NCBI GenBank assembly: GCA_034666705.1
Contig: JAXDLH010000218.1
Coordinates: 1-15,471, forward strand
From: JAXDLH01 sp034666705
Lineage (GTDB): Bacteria; Chloroflexota; UBA6077; SHYK01
Direction: 5' to 3'
DNA length: 15,471 nt
Below the pieces are notes generated by a model. The model saw only the letters and a program-made list of their open reading frames with translations. It was not told the origin of the DNA and ran no database searches. The translations under genes and the position numbers were made by a program. Each line of letters starts with the position of its first letter. The stretch's first letter is position 1. Positions 6,638 through 13,734 of the stretch are shown piece by piece.

Positions 6638-7255
6638 TCAGGTCCGGAGGCGGTAGCCGAGTCCGCGCACGGTGAGCAGATTTTGCGGGTGCGCGGGGTC
6701 CTCCTGGAGCTTGCGGCGGAGGCGCGAGATCAACTGCTCGATGTTGTAGCTGCTCACGCCGTTCGCATATTCGGGCCAGGCTGCATGTGAGAGCGCGTCC
6801 TTATCGACCAGTGCGCCCTTCGCCTCGACGAGCGCCCGCAGTGCCAGGAACTCTTTCGCCGATACGGCGACCGGCTCGCCGTCGACCCAGACCTCCGCGG
6901 TGCGCACATCCACACGGATCCGGCCGTCGCCCCCGGCGGTCCGCACCTCGGTGATCGTCTCCTCGCTCGAACAAAAGACCGCCCGCAAGCCGGGGAGGGT
7001 GATCACATCCCCGTGGCGCAGCTCGCGCACCTCACAGAGGCGAGCGCCGTTGAGTATCGTCCCGTTCTTGCTCCCGAGGTCCTCGAGATAGAACCGCGCG
7101 CCGTCCCACCGCACTTCGGCGTGTCGCCGCGACGCAAGTGGCTCGTTAGTGGCGACGTCGTTGGCCTCGCCCCGGCCGAGCGACACAACCGGTTCGTCGA
7201 GTGGGAGGATTACACGCCTCGGGCCGCCATTTTCGATCACGAGCCGCGCCGGCAT
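6638..7255 (-). CDS. FHA domain + OmpR-type winged-helix transcriptional regulator
   Basis: This 205-residue protein has an N-terminal forkhead-associated domain and a C-terminal winged helix. FHA landmarks are GR (27-28), SRRH (42-45) and the LGSKNGT loop with N64-G65, the residues that normally hold phosphothreonine. The second domain (about 112-205) matches the OmpR/PhoB output domain: SAKEFLALRALV (132-143), the recognition helix NIEQLISRLRRKL (171-183) and the wing TVRGLGYRL (195-203). There is no receiver domain, so the input is probably a phosphothreonine peptide made by a Ser/Thr kinase; one is encoded about 3.6 kb away at 10871. ATG 7255 is favoured over GTG 7258 because GAGGAG at 7267-7262 gives 6-base spacing. 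It is divergent from the Kelch-repeat gene across 340 bases. It is cytoplasmic. Confidence 0.9.
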   Translation of the reverse strand: MPARLVIENGGPRRVILPLDEPVVSLGRGEANDVATNEPLASRRHAEVRWDGARFYLEDLGSKNGTILNGARLCEVRELRHGDVITLPGLRAVFCSSEETITEVRTAGGDGRIRVDVRTAEVWVDGEPVAVSAKEFLALRALVEAKGALVDKDALSHAAWPEYANGVSSYNIEQLISRLRRKLQEDPAHPQNLLTVRGLGYRLRT

Positions 7256-7595
7256 CACTCGCTCCTCGCTTGGTATGAGCGACCAGATGGATATGGCTCA
7301 CGACCCGACGCCCATTCAGTCGTATGCGTGCTGCGAGTATAGCGCACTCATTCACACCGATATGCAGCTAAAAATCGGCTGGCCAAATGTCAGCGTCGAG
7401 CTAGCTATATCTCAGGACTTTCTCCCCAGCCAGGCGCAGAATGGCACTCGCGCGACCTTCGCGCTCCGCAATGCTGCGCTTTTGGCGACCTGTCCCAGCA
7501 CCGTGGTCCGAGCGGCCGCGGATGATCGATCGCCGATGCGGCTCAAGGCCGCTTTCAATGGCCGGAGAGACCGGCCCCCGTCGGGAGGCTAGTGG
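7256..7595. promoter_or_regulatory. Divergent intergenic region between FHA regulator and Kelch gene
   Basis: These 340 bases separate two divergent genes and hold no supported gene. The middle (about 7336-7411) is visibly more AT-rich than its surroundings. A TATACT box on the minus strand (7341-7336) is a reasonable -10 for the FHA gene, but no good -35 lies 16-18 bases upstream. TATATC at 7406-7411 could serve the Kelch gene, again without a clear -35. The region also contains the ribosome site of each gene. It is the natural place for autoregulation by the FHA protein, but I could not identify a repeated operator. Confidence 0.35.
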
Positions 7596-10244
7596 ATGAA
7601 ACAGACTGTGCGAATGCACATGAGGATTGTGGCGAGTGTCCTATTACTTGGTGGGTTCTTGCTCGTGCCGGCGATGAGTCAGCCAGCGCAAGCAGCGAAC
7701 CTTACCTGGGCGAGTCGCGCCTCGGCCCCGGTCGCCTCATTCAACCCGGGAGTGGCGACTGGAGCGGATGGCAAGGTCTATATGATAGGCGGTGCTGACG
7801 GGGGGGCGAATGCCCTGAGCGTTAACCAGGCGTATGACCCTGCGATCGACATGTGGACAGTACGGGCGCCGATGCCTACGGCGCGCAATGCATTCGGTCT
7901 CGCCTCGGCCCCAAACGGTAAATTGTACGCCATTGGAGGCAACAGCTTCGGAACACTGCTGAACTCGGTTGACGAGTACGATCCGGCAACGAACACCTGG
8001 GCTTCTCGGGCACCAATGCCGACGGCGCGGGAGCATCTTCGCGCGGTCGCTGCAGCGAACGGTAAGGTCTATGCCGTGGGAGGCTTCGGTGACGTGTTCG
8101 CCAATACCTTCCTCACGACGGTAGAAGAGTACGACCCGGTTGCGAATTCCTGGCTGAGCCGTGCCTCGACGCAAACCCCGCGAACCGAGTTCGGCCTGGC
8201 CGCAGCTAGCAACGGTAAGATTTACGCGATAGGGGGCGCCCCCGGTGGTGGCGCCACTTCTGACACGGTGGAAACGTATGATCCCGCGATCGACCAATGG
8301 AGCTTCGTTGCAGCTCTCCCCCAGCAGCGAGCATGCGAAACCGCGGTAGGTGCGAGTAATGGCAACGTCTACGTCTTTGGCGGCTGCGGCCCTGCCTTCC
8401 CCGGAGGCATTACAGCCACAACGCTGGAGTATGACCCCACGGTCAATATATGGTCTACCAAGACCCCCATGCCGACTGCACGACAATTCCCAGGTGCAGC
8501 GCAGGCCCCAAATGGCAAGATATATGCCGACGGTGGCGCGTCCGACAACCTCGGCACGCCCTCTCCATTGAGCGAGGAAGCCACGCTGACGATCGCGGTC
8601 ACGCAGACGCCCACGAACGCACCGACGAATACGCCGACCCCAACGATCACGCCGACACTGGTGTGCGGGCCATTGCTCCCAGGTGACATTGTCGTGACGG
8701 ATGACGTCGCGGCTCGGGTCATCCGGGTGAAACCGGATACGGGCAGCCAGTGTGTCATCTCTTCGGGCGGACTATTGGTCAATCCACACGAAATCGTGCA
8801 AGATGCTGATGGCACGTTCCTAGTGGCAGACGCCGCCACGATTCCAGGCAGTGGGGCCATCCTGCGGATCAATCCCATAACCGGCACTCAGTCCGTAGTT
8901 TCCCAAGGCGCAAATTTCGTCGATCCTGTTGGGATCGCGATCTCCAGTAGTGGCGATCTCCTGGTGTCCGACTCGAGTGCCTTTGGCGGGGGCGGCGGGG
9001 TGATCCGCGTAAACCCCGTCACTGGCGCACAGTCGGTGCTCGCCTCCGGCGGGCCCTTTGCGTCGTCGGTCAATGAGCCGGAGCGCGTGGCCATCGCCCC
9101 AAACGACGACCTCTACGTCGCTGATCGGCTCAACGGTGACTCGGGTGGGGTGATCATCCGCGTTACGTCCGGCGGAGCGACCTCCATCATCGCATCCGGA
9201 GGAAGTCTCGGGGGGCCCGCCAGCATCGCGATCGATGGCAGCGGCGATCTACTCGTGACTGATTTCGGACCCTCCGGCGGGAATGGTCGAATCATCCGTG
9301 TCAACCCTATGAATGGCGCGCAGACGCTGCTCTGCGCAAGCTCAGTCTTCGTAGACCCCGATGGCATCGACATTGATGCCAGCGGCAACGCTATTGTTGC
9401 CGATAATAATTCTGCAGTGGCGGCCATATACCGGCTGGACCTTGCGACGTGCAGTCGCGCGACCATCACCGCTGGTGACAATTTCACCAGCCCGGCCAGC
9501 ATTTACATCGTGCGCTCGCCCGTGGTTCCGTCTGCCACGCCAACCCCGGCGGCCACGAACACTGCGACGAGCACGCCGACCTCAACCAAGACGCCGACGA
9601 GCACTCCGACCGCAAGCAGGACTCCGACGCCCACCAGGACGCCCACCCCAACTGCAACCAGCACATCGACGCCAACCGCCACGCCGACGCCATGTGCCTC
9701 GTGCCTGTTCTTGCGTGGGACCGGCGCGAACGCCAATCCGGGGGTGCTGTTCCTCGACCACAACCCGCCATCTGCGACAACCGCAAAGTCGCAGGACTCC
9801 GGATCCATCAACTTCGCGGGTGGGAACCAATGGTCGGCGATCGGGACTTGGACCGAATCTAGCACTGACCCGGCGCAGACCGTGACAGCACTGGATGATC
9901 TTCATGCATGGCTCGGCCTCAAGAATAGCGACGATCAGGGCACGAGCTTCGACCTGCGGGCCGAGGTATACAAGGACAACACGCTGGTGGCCACGGGGGT
10001 ATCGCGGTGCATCGCCGGAGTCACTAGGAACGCGGCCTTGGCGGAGGAGGTTGTTGTTGCATTCGGTTCGTTCGCGCCGATTGGTCTAGACGGGGTGAAC
10101 GATAAGCTGGCGCTGAAGCTCTCCACGCGGATTGGAACGAACCCAGATGACAGCAAGTGCGCGGGTCACAGCAATGCCGTGGGGCTGCGGACTTACTTCG
10201 ACGCGGTGAGCCGTCCGGCGCGCCTCGGGCTAATCTCGCAGTGA
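7596..10244 (+). CDS. Secreted Kelch + NHL-like double beta-propeller protein with Thr-Pro linkers
   Basis: This 882-residue protein begins with a signal peptide (LLLGGFLLVPAMSQPAQA, likely cut after residue 33). Residues about 38-330 hold six Kelch repeats, recognisable as NGKLYAIGG followed by EYDPATNTW and PMPTAR. A short Thr-Pro linker (about 334-357) leads to a second propeller of six NHL/SMP-30-like repeats (about 358-642), with IRVNPVTGAQ and GDLLVSD signatures. A long Thr-Pro-Ala linker (about 644-700) leads to a C-terminal domain of about 180 residues beginning CLFLRGTGANANPG, probably a beta-sandwich, that I do not recognise. No membrane anchor or sorting signal is visible. ATG 7596 has GGGAGG at 7583-7588, spaced 7 bases. 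Propellers usually bind proteins or glycans, so a surface adhesion or sensing role is inferred. Enzyme activity is not indicated. Confidence 0.85.
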   Translation: MKQTVRMHMRIVASVLLLGGFLLVPAMSQPAQAANLTWASRASAPVASFNPGVATGADGKVYMIGGADGGANALSVNQAYDPAIDMWTVRAPMPTARNAFGLASAPNGKLYAIGGNSFGTLLNSVDEYDPATNTWASRAPMPTAREHLRAVAAANGKVYAVGGFGDVFANTFLTTVEEYDPVANSWLSRASTQTPRTEFGLAAASNGKIYAIGGAPGGGATSDTVETYDPAIDQWSFVAALPQQRACETAVGASNGNVYVFGGCGPAFPGGITATTLEYDPTVNIWSTKTPMPTARQFPGAAQAPNGKIYADGGASDNLGTPSPLSEEATLTIAVTQTPTNAPTNTPTPTITPTLVCGPLLPGDIVVTDDVAARVIRVKPDTGSQCVISSGGLLVNPHEIVQDADGTFLVADAATIPGSGAILRINPITGTQSVVSQGANFVDPVGIAISSSGDLLVSDSSAFGGGGGVIRVNPVTGAQSVLASGGPFASSVNEPERVAIAPNDDLYVADRLNGDSGGVIIRVTSGGATSIIASGGSLGGPASIAIDGSGDLLVTDFGPSGGNGRIIRVNPMNGAQTLLCASSVFVDPDGIDIDASGNAIVADNNSAVAAIYRLDLATCSRATITAGDNFTSPASIYIVRSPVVPSATPTPAATNTATSTPTSTKTPTSTPTASRTPTPTRTPTPTATSTSTPTATPTPCASCLFLRGTGANANPGVLFLDHNPPSATTAKSQDSGSINFAGGNQWSAIGTWTESSTDPAQTVTALDDLHAWLGLKNSDDQGTSFDLRAEVYKDNTLVATGVSRCIAGVTRNAALAEEVVVAFGSFAPIGLDGVNDKLALKLSTRIGTNPDDSKCAGHSNAVGLRTYFDAVSRPARLGLISQ
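9535..9692 (+). repeat. Low-complexity Thr-Pro codon repeat
   Basis: About 160 bases are built from near-repeats of ACGCCGACG, ACTCCGACC and AGCACGCCG triplet groups, encoding a Thr/Pro/Ser/Ala linker. It has no fixed period but is simple enough for slippage, so linker length may vary between strains. A shorter run of the same kind lies at about 8605-8660. Such linkers are often extended and may be O-glycosylated. Confidence 0.7.
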
Positions 10245-10292
10245 GTGGAGGCTAGTCGGCAACGGCGAGGCATCGATGATGCGGAAGCTCAC
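10245..10292. repeat. Ten-base direct repeat flanking the Kelch gene
   Basis: GGAGGCTAGT occurs at 10247-10256, three bases after the Kelch stop codon. The same ten bases occur at 7584-7593 in that gene's ribosome-site region, three bases before its start. The second copy is followed only by a short frame (ATGATGCGGAAGCTC, then ACC TAA). It may be a relic of a following gene's leader, a short duplication, or chance. Nothing else is evident before the transposase remnant. Confidence 0.3.
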
Positions 10293-10787
10293 CTAATCCA
10301 GTTGATGGGCTGGAACGAGCCTCCGCCCGGACTTGACCGTCGCTGGCCTCAGATGAGGGAGCGGGCTAAGTGCTAAGCCCGCTCCCTCCCATAGCGTGCG
10401 GTGCATTGGATAGTCACCTAACCACACGTATTGTGCCGCTCTCTCACGCATACCCAGCTGATGGAGCAAGTGCGAGCCATCCGCGAGCACCACCGTCCGC
10501 ACCCCGGCCGGGAGCACCTCGATGACCGCGCGGCGTGCTGCTTCCTCGGCCTGGTCCTGGCTTCCGGTCTGGTGATCCGAGCCATCTCGCTCGTAGGCAA
10601 TCCGAGGCAGCGCCCGGCCCGGAGGCCGGATGGCGATGCGCAACACCCGGTAGCGCATCCGTTGGCCGCGGGGCAGGGTAGTGTCAAACATGGTCCAGTC
10701 CACCGCGAGCGCCATCCCGCGCGGCTGCACCAGCCGGGCGATCACGTGCGGGATGAGGGCATGAGTGAGTCCACACGTGCTTGACAT
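10293..10787 (-). pseudogene. Remnant of an IS4-type DDE transposase
   Basis: The 164-codon frame contains a core typical of IS4-like transposases. MALAVDWTMFD (25-35) supplies the first catalytic aspartate (D30). RYRVLRIAIRPPGRALPRIAYERDG (45-69, non-contiguous in match) is the family's second and third strands. EVLPAGVRTVVLADG (90-104) supplies the second aspartate (D103). Similarity fades after QYVWLGDYPMHR (about residue 130, position 10398). The N-terminal helical domain and the distal catalytic glutamate are missing. There is no ribosome site before the first ATG. A strong hairpin at 10355-10388 interrupts the 3' part. I read it as a decayed insertion sequence left between the Kelch gene and the kinase operon. 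The transposase family call is from motif pattern only. Confidence 0.6.
10355..10388. terminator. Strong 13-bp hairpin after the Kelch gene
   Basis: GAGGGAGCGGGCT (10355-10367) pairs perfectly with AGCCCGCTCCCTC (10376-10388) around the loop AAGTGCTA. It lies 110 bases after the Kelch stop codon, in the degenerate end of the transposase remnant. It is the strongest simple stem in the window and could stop transcription in either direction. However, no T-run follows on either strand, so a classical intrinsic terminator is not certain. It could instead be part of an old insertion-sequence end. Confidence 0.45.
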
Positions 10788-10809
10788 GGGTAAGCATTCA
10801 GGCTACGTT
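10781..10809 (+). promoter_or_regulatory. Candidate housekeeping promoter for the kinase operon
   Basis: TTGACA at 10781-10786 matches the -35 consensus exactly. After a 17-base spacer, TACGTT (10804-10809) keeps the three most conserved -10 positions (T, A, final T). Transcription would start near 10816, giving a leader of about 55 bases before the kinase ATG. The -35 overlaps the first codon of the transposase remnant, so the insertion may have brought or created it. Confidence 0.5.
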
Positions 10810-10870
10810 AGACTCTCGTCAAGTGCTCTCGGCCATCTTTGGATAGTCTCCTCGCGTCAATGGGGAGTGC

Positions 10871-12601
10871 ATGCACGGTCGAGTCGAACTGCTGCAGCCG
10901 GGTGACATCCTGGACGGCCGCTATCTCGTCGAGGGGTTGCTTGGCGCGGGCGGCATGGCTCGCTTGTATCACGCCTTCGACCAGCAGGATGAGTTGTACG
11001 TTGCCCTCAAGGTACTGCTTCCAGAGCACACTGCGCTGCCCGGCTTCCTGGAGCGCTTTCGACGAGAGGGTGAGGCGCTCTCGCGCCTCGACCATCCACA
11101 CATTCTTCGGTGCTTCAATGCTGGTACGGATTCCGAGCGCGCGCTGCAGTACCTCGTGCTCGAGTACCTGCCCGGTGGGAGCCTCCAGGAGCGTCTGGAC
11201 GGAAGGCCGTGGTCGCTCGCTCGGGCCATCGCCGTGCTGCGCCCCATCGCAGAGGCGCTCGACTATGCCCACGCCGCCGCAGTCCCGATCATTCACCGCG
11301 ACCTCAAGCCGAGCAACATCCTTTTCGATGATGCGGACCGACCTCTCATAAGCGACTTCGGTATCGCCAGGCTCGGCGCAGCTGAGCGTCGAGTTGCTGG
11401 AAGTACCGATCTGCGAGAGCTTACCCAGCCTGGGCTCGTACTCGGCACCCCGGCCTACATGGCCCCGGAGCAGGTACTCGGTCAGACCGCTAGCTCGGCC
11501 GCTGACCGCTATGCGCTTGGCGTCATCGCGTACGAGATGCTCACAGGGCGCGCGCCGTTTCAGGGTGAGACCGCCGACGCAACTCGGCAGCAGGTCATTG
11601 CGGCGCCGCTGCCTCAGCCCAGAACGCTCAATCCTGCGCTCGATGAAGGGGTGGAGCTGGTCATCGTCCGGGCGCTCGCGAGAGAGCCAGCGACGCGCTA
11701 TCCAACTGCGGTCGCGTTTATCGACGCGTTGGCGGCATTGGAGCAGCCAACGTTGTCTGCCGCCGCTCTCATGCGCAACGTCGCGTTTGCCACCGGCCGA
11801 ACGGGGCGCCGCGCCTTGGTGGTCGCCATCGTGCTCTTCCTCTTCCTGAGCGGAACTGTTGTCGCCATGCGATCCGGCGGCGCCGGCGTCCCGAAGTCGT
11901 CGGGTCCCGAATCCTTTGTGTCGCCCATCGGCGAGTTCTCTGGGCCAGCGCCTCTGGCGTCAATCCCGACGCCGACGCCGTCCGCGTGTGATGCGTTGGG
12001 CGGGAGCGTGGCAGAAGCTAACGCCGCGTTGCAAGTCAACGACGTACGACGGGCCCACGAGGCGTTGACGGCAGCGGACGATTGTCCGGCAGCCGGGTTT
12101 GGCGCCTCCAACGACGTCCTGAACCGGCTCGTCGAGATGGCGGATGCCGACGATTGGGTGGCTGCGCTCGTGCTCGCGCCCTCGATGGATTCCGCCGACC
12201 TTGACCCGAGGCTCCCCGGTTTGAGAACCGCAGCGGCGTCAGTATTTACCGCCATCGGGCAGGCAGCCAGGGCCGATGGCGTGCCCCGGGAGGCGCACAT
12301 GCTGTGTACCCGGGCGCTGGAGTTGGATCCGGTGAGCCGGGAAGCCGCCGGCTGCATCCTCCAGACCCGCCCGAGCCCGACACTGCTTCCGACAATTCAG
12401 CCGACGGCGACTCCGCCAGCATCGCCTGCGTCCCGGACGAGCGCCGCCCCGCCGACCTCAATCCCAACGTACACCCCCGAGCCGGCGCTGCCCACGACCG
12501 TACCGGAGCCGCGTGCGACCGCCACGCGCGTACCCCCACCCACCAGCGACCGAGCCCGTCCGGCCGACCCAAATGCCCCCATTCGCAGCCCGGAGGGATG
12601 A
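10871..12601 (+). CDS. Transmembrane Ser/Thr protein kinase (PknB-like) with Thr-Pro-rich ectodomain
   Basis: This 576-residue protein has a complete bacterial Hanks-type kinase domain (about 17-290): glycine loop GAGGMA (25-30), VALK with K47, helix-C E66, HRDLKPSN (142-149), DFG (162-164) and APE (198-200). Thr and Ser residues at 178-185 in the activation loop are possible autophosphorylation sites. One hydrophobic segment (about 315-333, VVAIVLFLFLSG) should place the kinase inside and the rest outside. The ectodomain (about 372-497) is Ala-rich and helical with four cysteines (373, 405, 479, 495), perhaps TPR-like. A Thr/Pro-rich tail follows (about 500-560). There are no PASTA repeats. 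ATG 10871 has GGGGAG only 3 bases upstream; no better in-frame start exists. Its stop lies 2 bases before the next gene's likely start, indicating an operon with the two propeller genes. Confidence 0.93.
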   Translation: MHGRVELLQPGDILDGRYLVEGLLGAGGMARLYHAFDQQDELYVALKVLLPEHTALPGFLERFRREGEALSRLDHPHILRCFNAGTDSERALQYLVLEYLPGGSLQERLDGRPWSLARAIAVLRPIAEALDYAHAAAVPIIHRDLKPSNILFDDADRPLISDFGIARLGAAERRVAGSTDLRELTQPGLVLGTPAYMAPEQVLGQTASSAADRYALGVIAYEMLTGRAPFQGETADATRQQVIAAPLPQPRTLNPALDEGVELVIVRALAREPATRYPTAVAFIDALAALEQPTLSAAALMRNVAFATGRTGRRALVVAIVLFLFLSGTVVAMRSGGAGVPKSSGPESFVSPIGEFSGPAPLASIPTPTPSACDALGGSVAEANAALQVNDVRRAHEALTAADDCPAAGFGASNDVLNRLVEMADADDWVAALVLAPSMDSADLDPRLPGLRTAAASVFTAIGQAARADGVPREAHMLCTRALELDPVSREAAGCILQTRPSPTLLPTIQPTATPPASPASRTSAAPPTSIPTYTPEPALPTTVPEPRATATRVPPPTSDRARPADPNAPIRSPEG

Positions 12602-12603
12602 CA

Positions 12604-13734
12604 ATGCGTATGCCGCGGCTTCGGACAACAGGTGGGGTGACAGCAATTCCTATCACCGGCCTTCTGGTGTTCGCCCTCGCGGTGCAGCTTGGGGTAAACA
12701 GGCCGGCTGCGGCGGCTTCGATCGTCGCCACGATCTCGTTTGGGACGAGCCGGGCTGGCGTCATTGTCGCAAACCCCGCCACTGGCCGTGTGTACGCCGC
12801 GCAGGAGGATGTGCCTGCGATTGCGGTCATCGAGGGTACGAGCATCGTCGCGACGGTGCCGACGCTCGGCTACCATACCGGGATCGACGTCGACCCGCTC
12901 GCCAACCGGATCTACGTCGCGCAGCAGTTCGCGCGCTCCGTGCGGGTGATCGACGGTACGACAAATATTGTGGTCACCGACTGCGCAGTCAGCGGTGCGC
13001 CAATCAACGGCGTCGCGGTCAATTCGGCGACGAAACGGCTGTACGTGCCACGCAAGGATACGGACGACGTCGCGGTCCTCGACGCTACTACGTGCGAACG
13101 GCTGGCTATCGTGCGACTCAGAGGTGGGGCACCGATTGGCGTTGCCGTCAACTCGACGACGAATCGGATCTACGTCGCGACCATCATCGGCGGCGGTATT
13201 ACAGTGATCGACGGTGCTGACAACTCGACCACCGCGGTCACAGCGAGCATTATCCCGGGCGTGCCGCAGGTCAACGCGGTAACCAACCGGATTTTCGTGC
13301 CCGACCACAACAGCAACTCGGTCTCGGTCATCGACGGCGCCACAAACACGGTGGTAAGGATGCTCGTGCGCGGCAACGGCAATTTCGTGTGCGTGGACAC
13401 CATGCGCAACCGTCTCGCCATTACAGAGGATAGTAGAACGGCGGCGATCATGGATGCCACGACGTTCGAGGCGATCTCAACCGTCACCATGGAACCTGAG
13501 CTAAACGTCTGCACCTTCGTGCCCGGCACCGGAATGCTGTACGTAACGAACGATGGAGGGGGCCAGGTCACCGTCGTGGAGGAGCCCAATCCGACGTCGA
13601 CGCCCACCTCCACAGTACCTACGGTTGACCAGGATGGCCCCACCGCGCCGCGGGACGCGCTCCACGATGGTGCTCCCGACGAAGCCGTGCTCGTCGCGAA
13701 TCTCGGCTCCGACCTGCATGTCAGCCGGGCATGA
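12604..13734 (+). CDS. Secreted YVTN-family seven-blade beta-propeller protein
   Basis: This 376-residue protein starts with a signal peptide (PITGLLVFALAVQLGVNRPAAAA, in two parts around residue 28; cut near 35-38). It continues with about seven repeats of the YVTN/YncE type, such as NPATGRVYAAQ, DPLANRIYVAQ and NSTTNRIYVAT, each followed by a VIDG strand. A short Thr-Pro linker (about 326-345, NPTSTPTSTVPTV) and a final stretch ending HVSRA follow; the tail is not recognised. ATG 12604 is favoured because GGAGGG at 12592-12597 lies 6 bases before it. ATG 12598, which overlaps the kinase stop codon as ATGA, sits directly on that site. The gene is almost certainly translated with the kinase. 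The protein should lie outside the membrane. YVTN propellers occur in surface layers and may bind ligands; the partner is unknown. Confidence 0.88.
   Translation: MRMPRLRTTGGVTAIPITGLLVFALAVQLGVNRPAAAASIVATISFGTSRAGVIVANPATGRVYAAQEDVPAIAVIEGTSIVATVPTLGYHTGIDVDPLANRIYVAQQFARSVRVIDGTTNIVVTDCAVSGAPINGVAVNSATKRLYVPRKDTDDVAVLDATTCERLAIVRLRGGAPIGVAVNSTTNRIYVATIIGGGITVIDGADNSTTAVTASIIPGVPQVNAVTNRIFVPDHNSNSVSVIDGATNTVVRMLVRGNGNFVCVDTMRNRLAITEDSRTAAIMDATTFEAISTVTMEPELNVCTFVPGTGMLYVTNDGGGQVTVVEEPNPTSTPTSTVPTVDQDGPTAPRDALHDGAPDEAVLVANLGSDLHVSRA

Noticed and set aside
7401..7619. Small minus-strand frame of 72 codons upstream of the Kelch gene
   Set aside because: It overlaps the Kelch start and ribosome site and has no start signal of its own.
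9535..9692. Possible CRISPR or VNTR array
   Set aside because: Units are short, variable and stay in frame within a coding linker; there are no constant repeats with spacers.
12304..12603. 100-codon N-terminal extension of the YVTN gene overlapping the kinase 3' end
   Set aside because: It would bury the signal peptide; the kinase tail in the other frame has the expected Thr-Pro composition.
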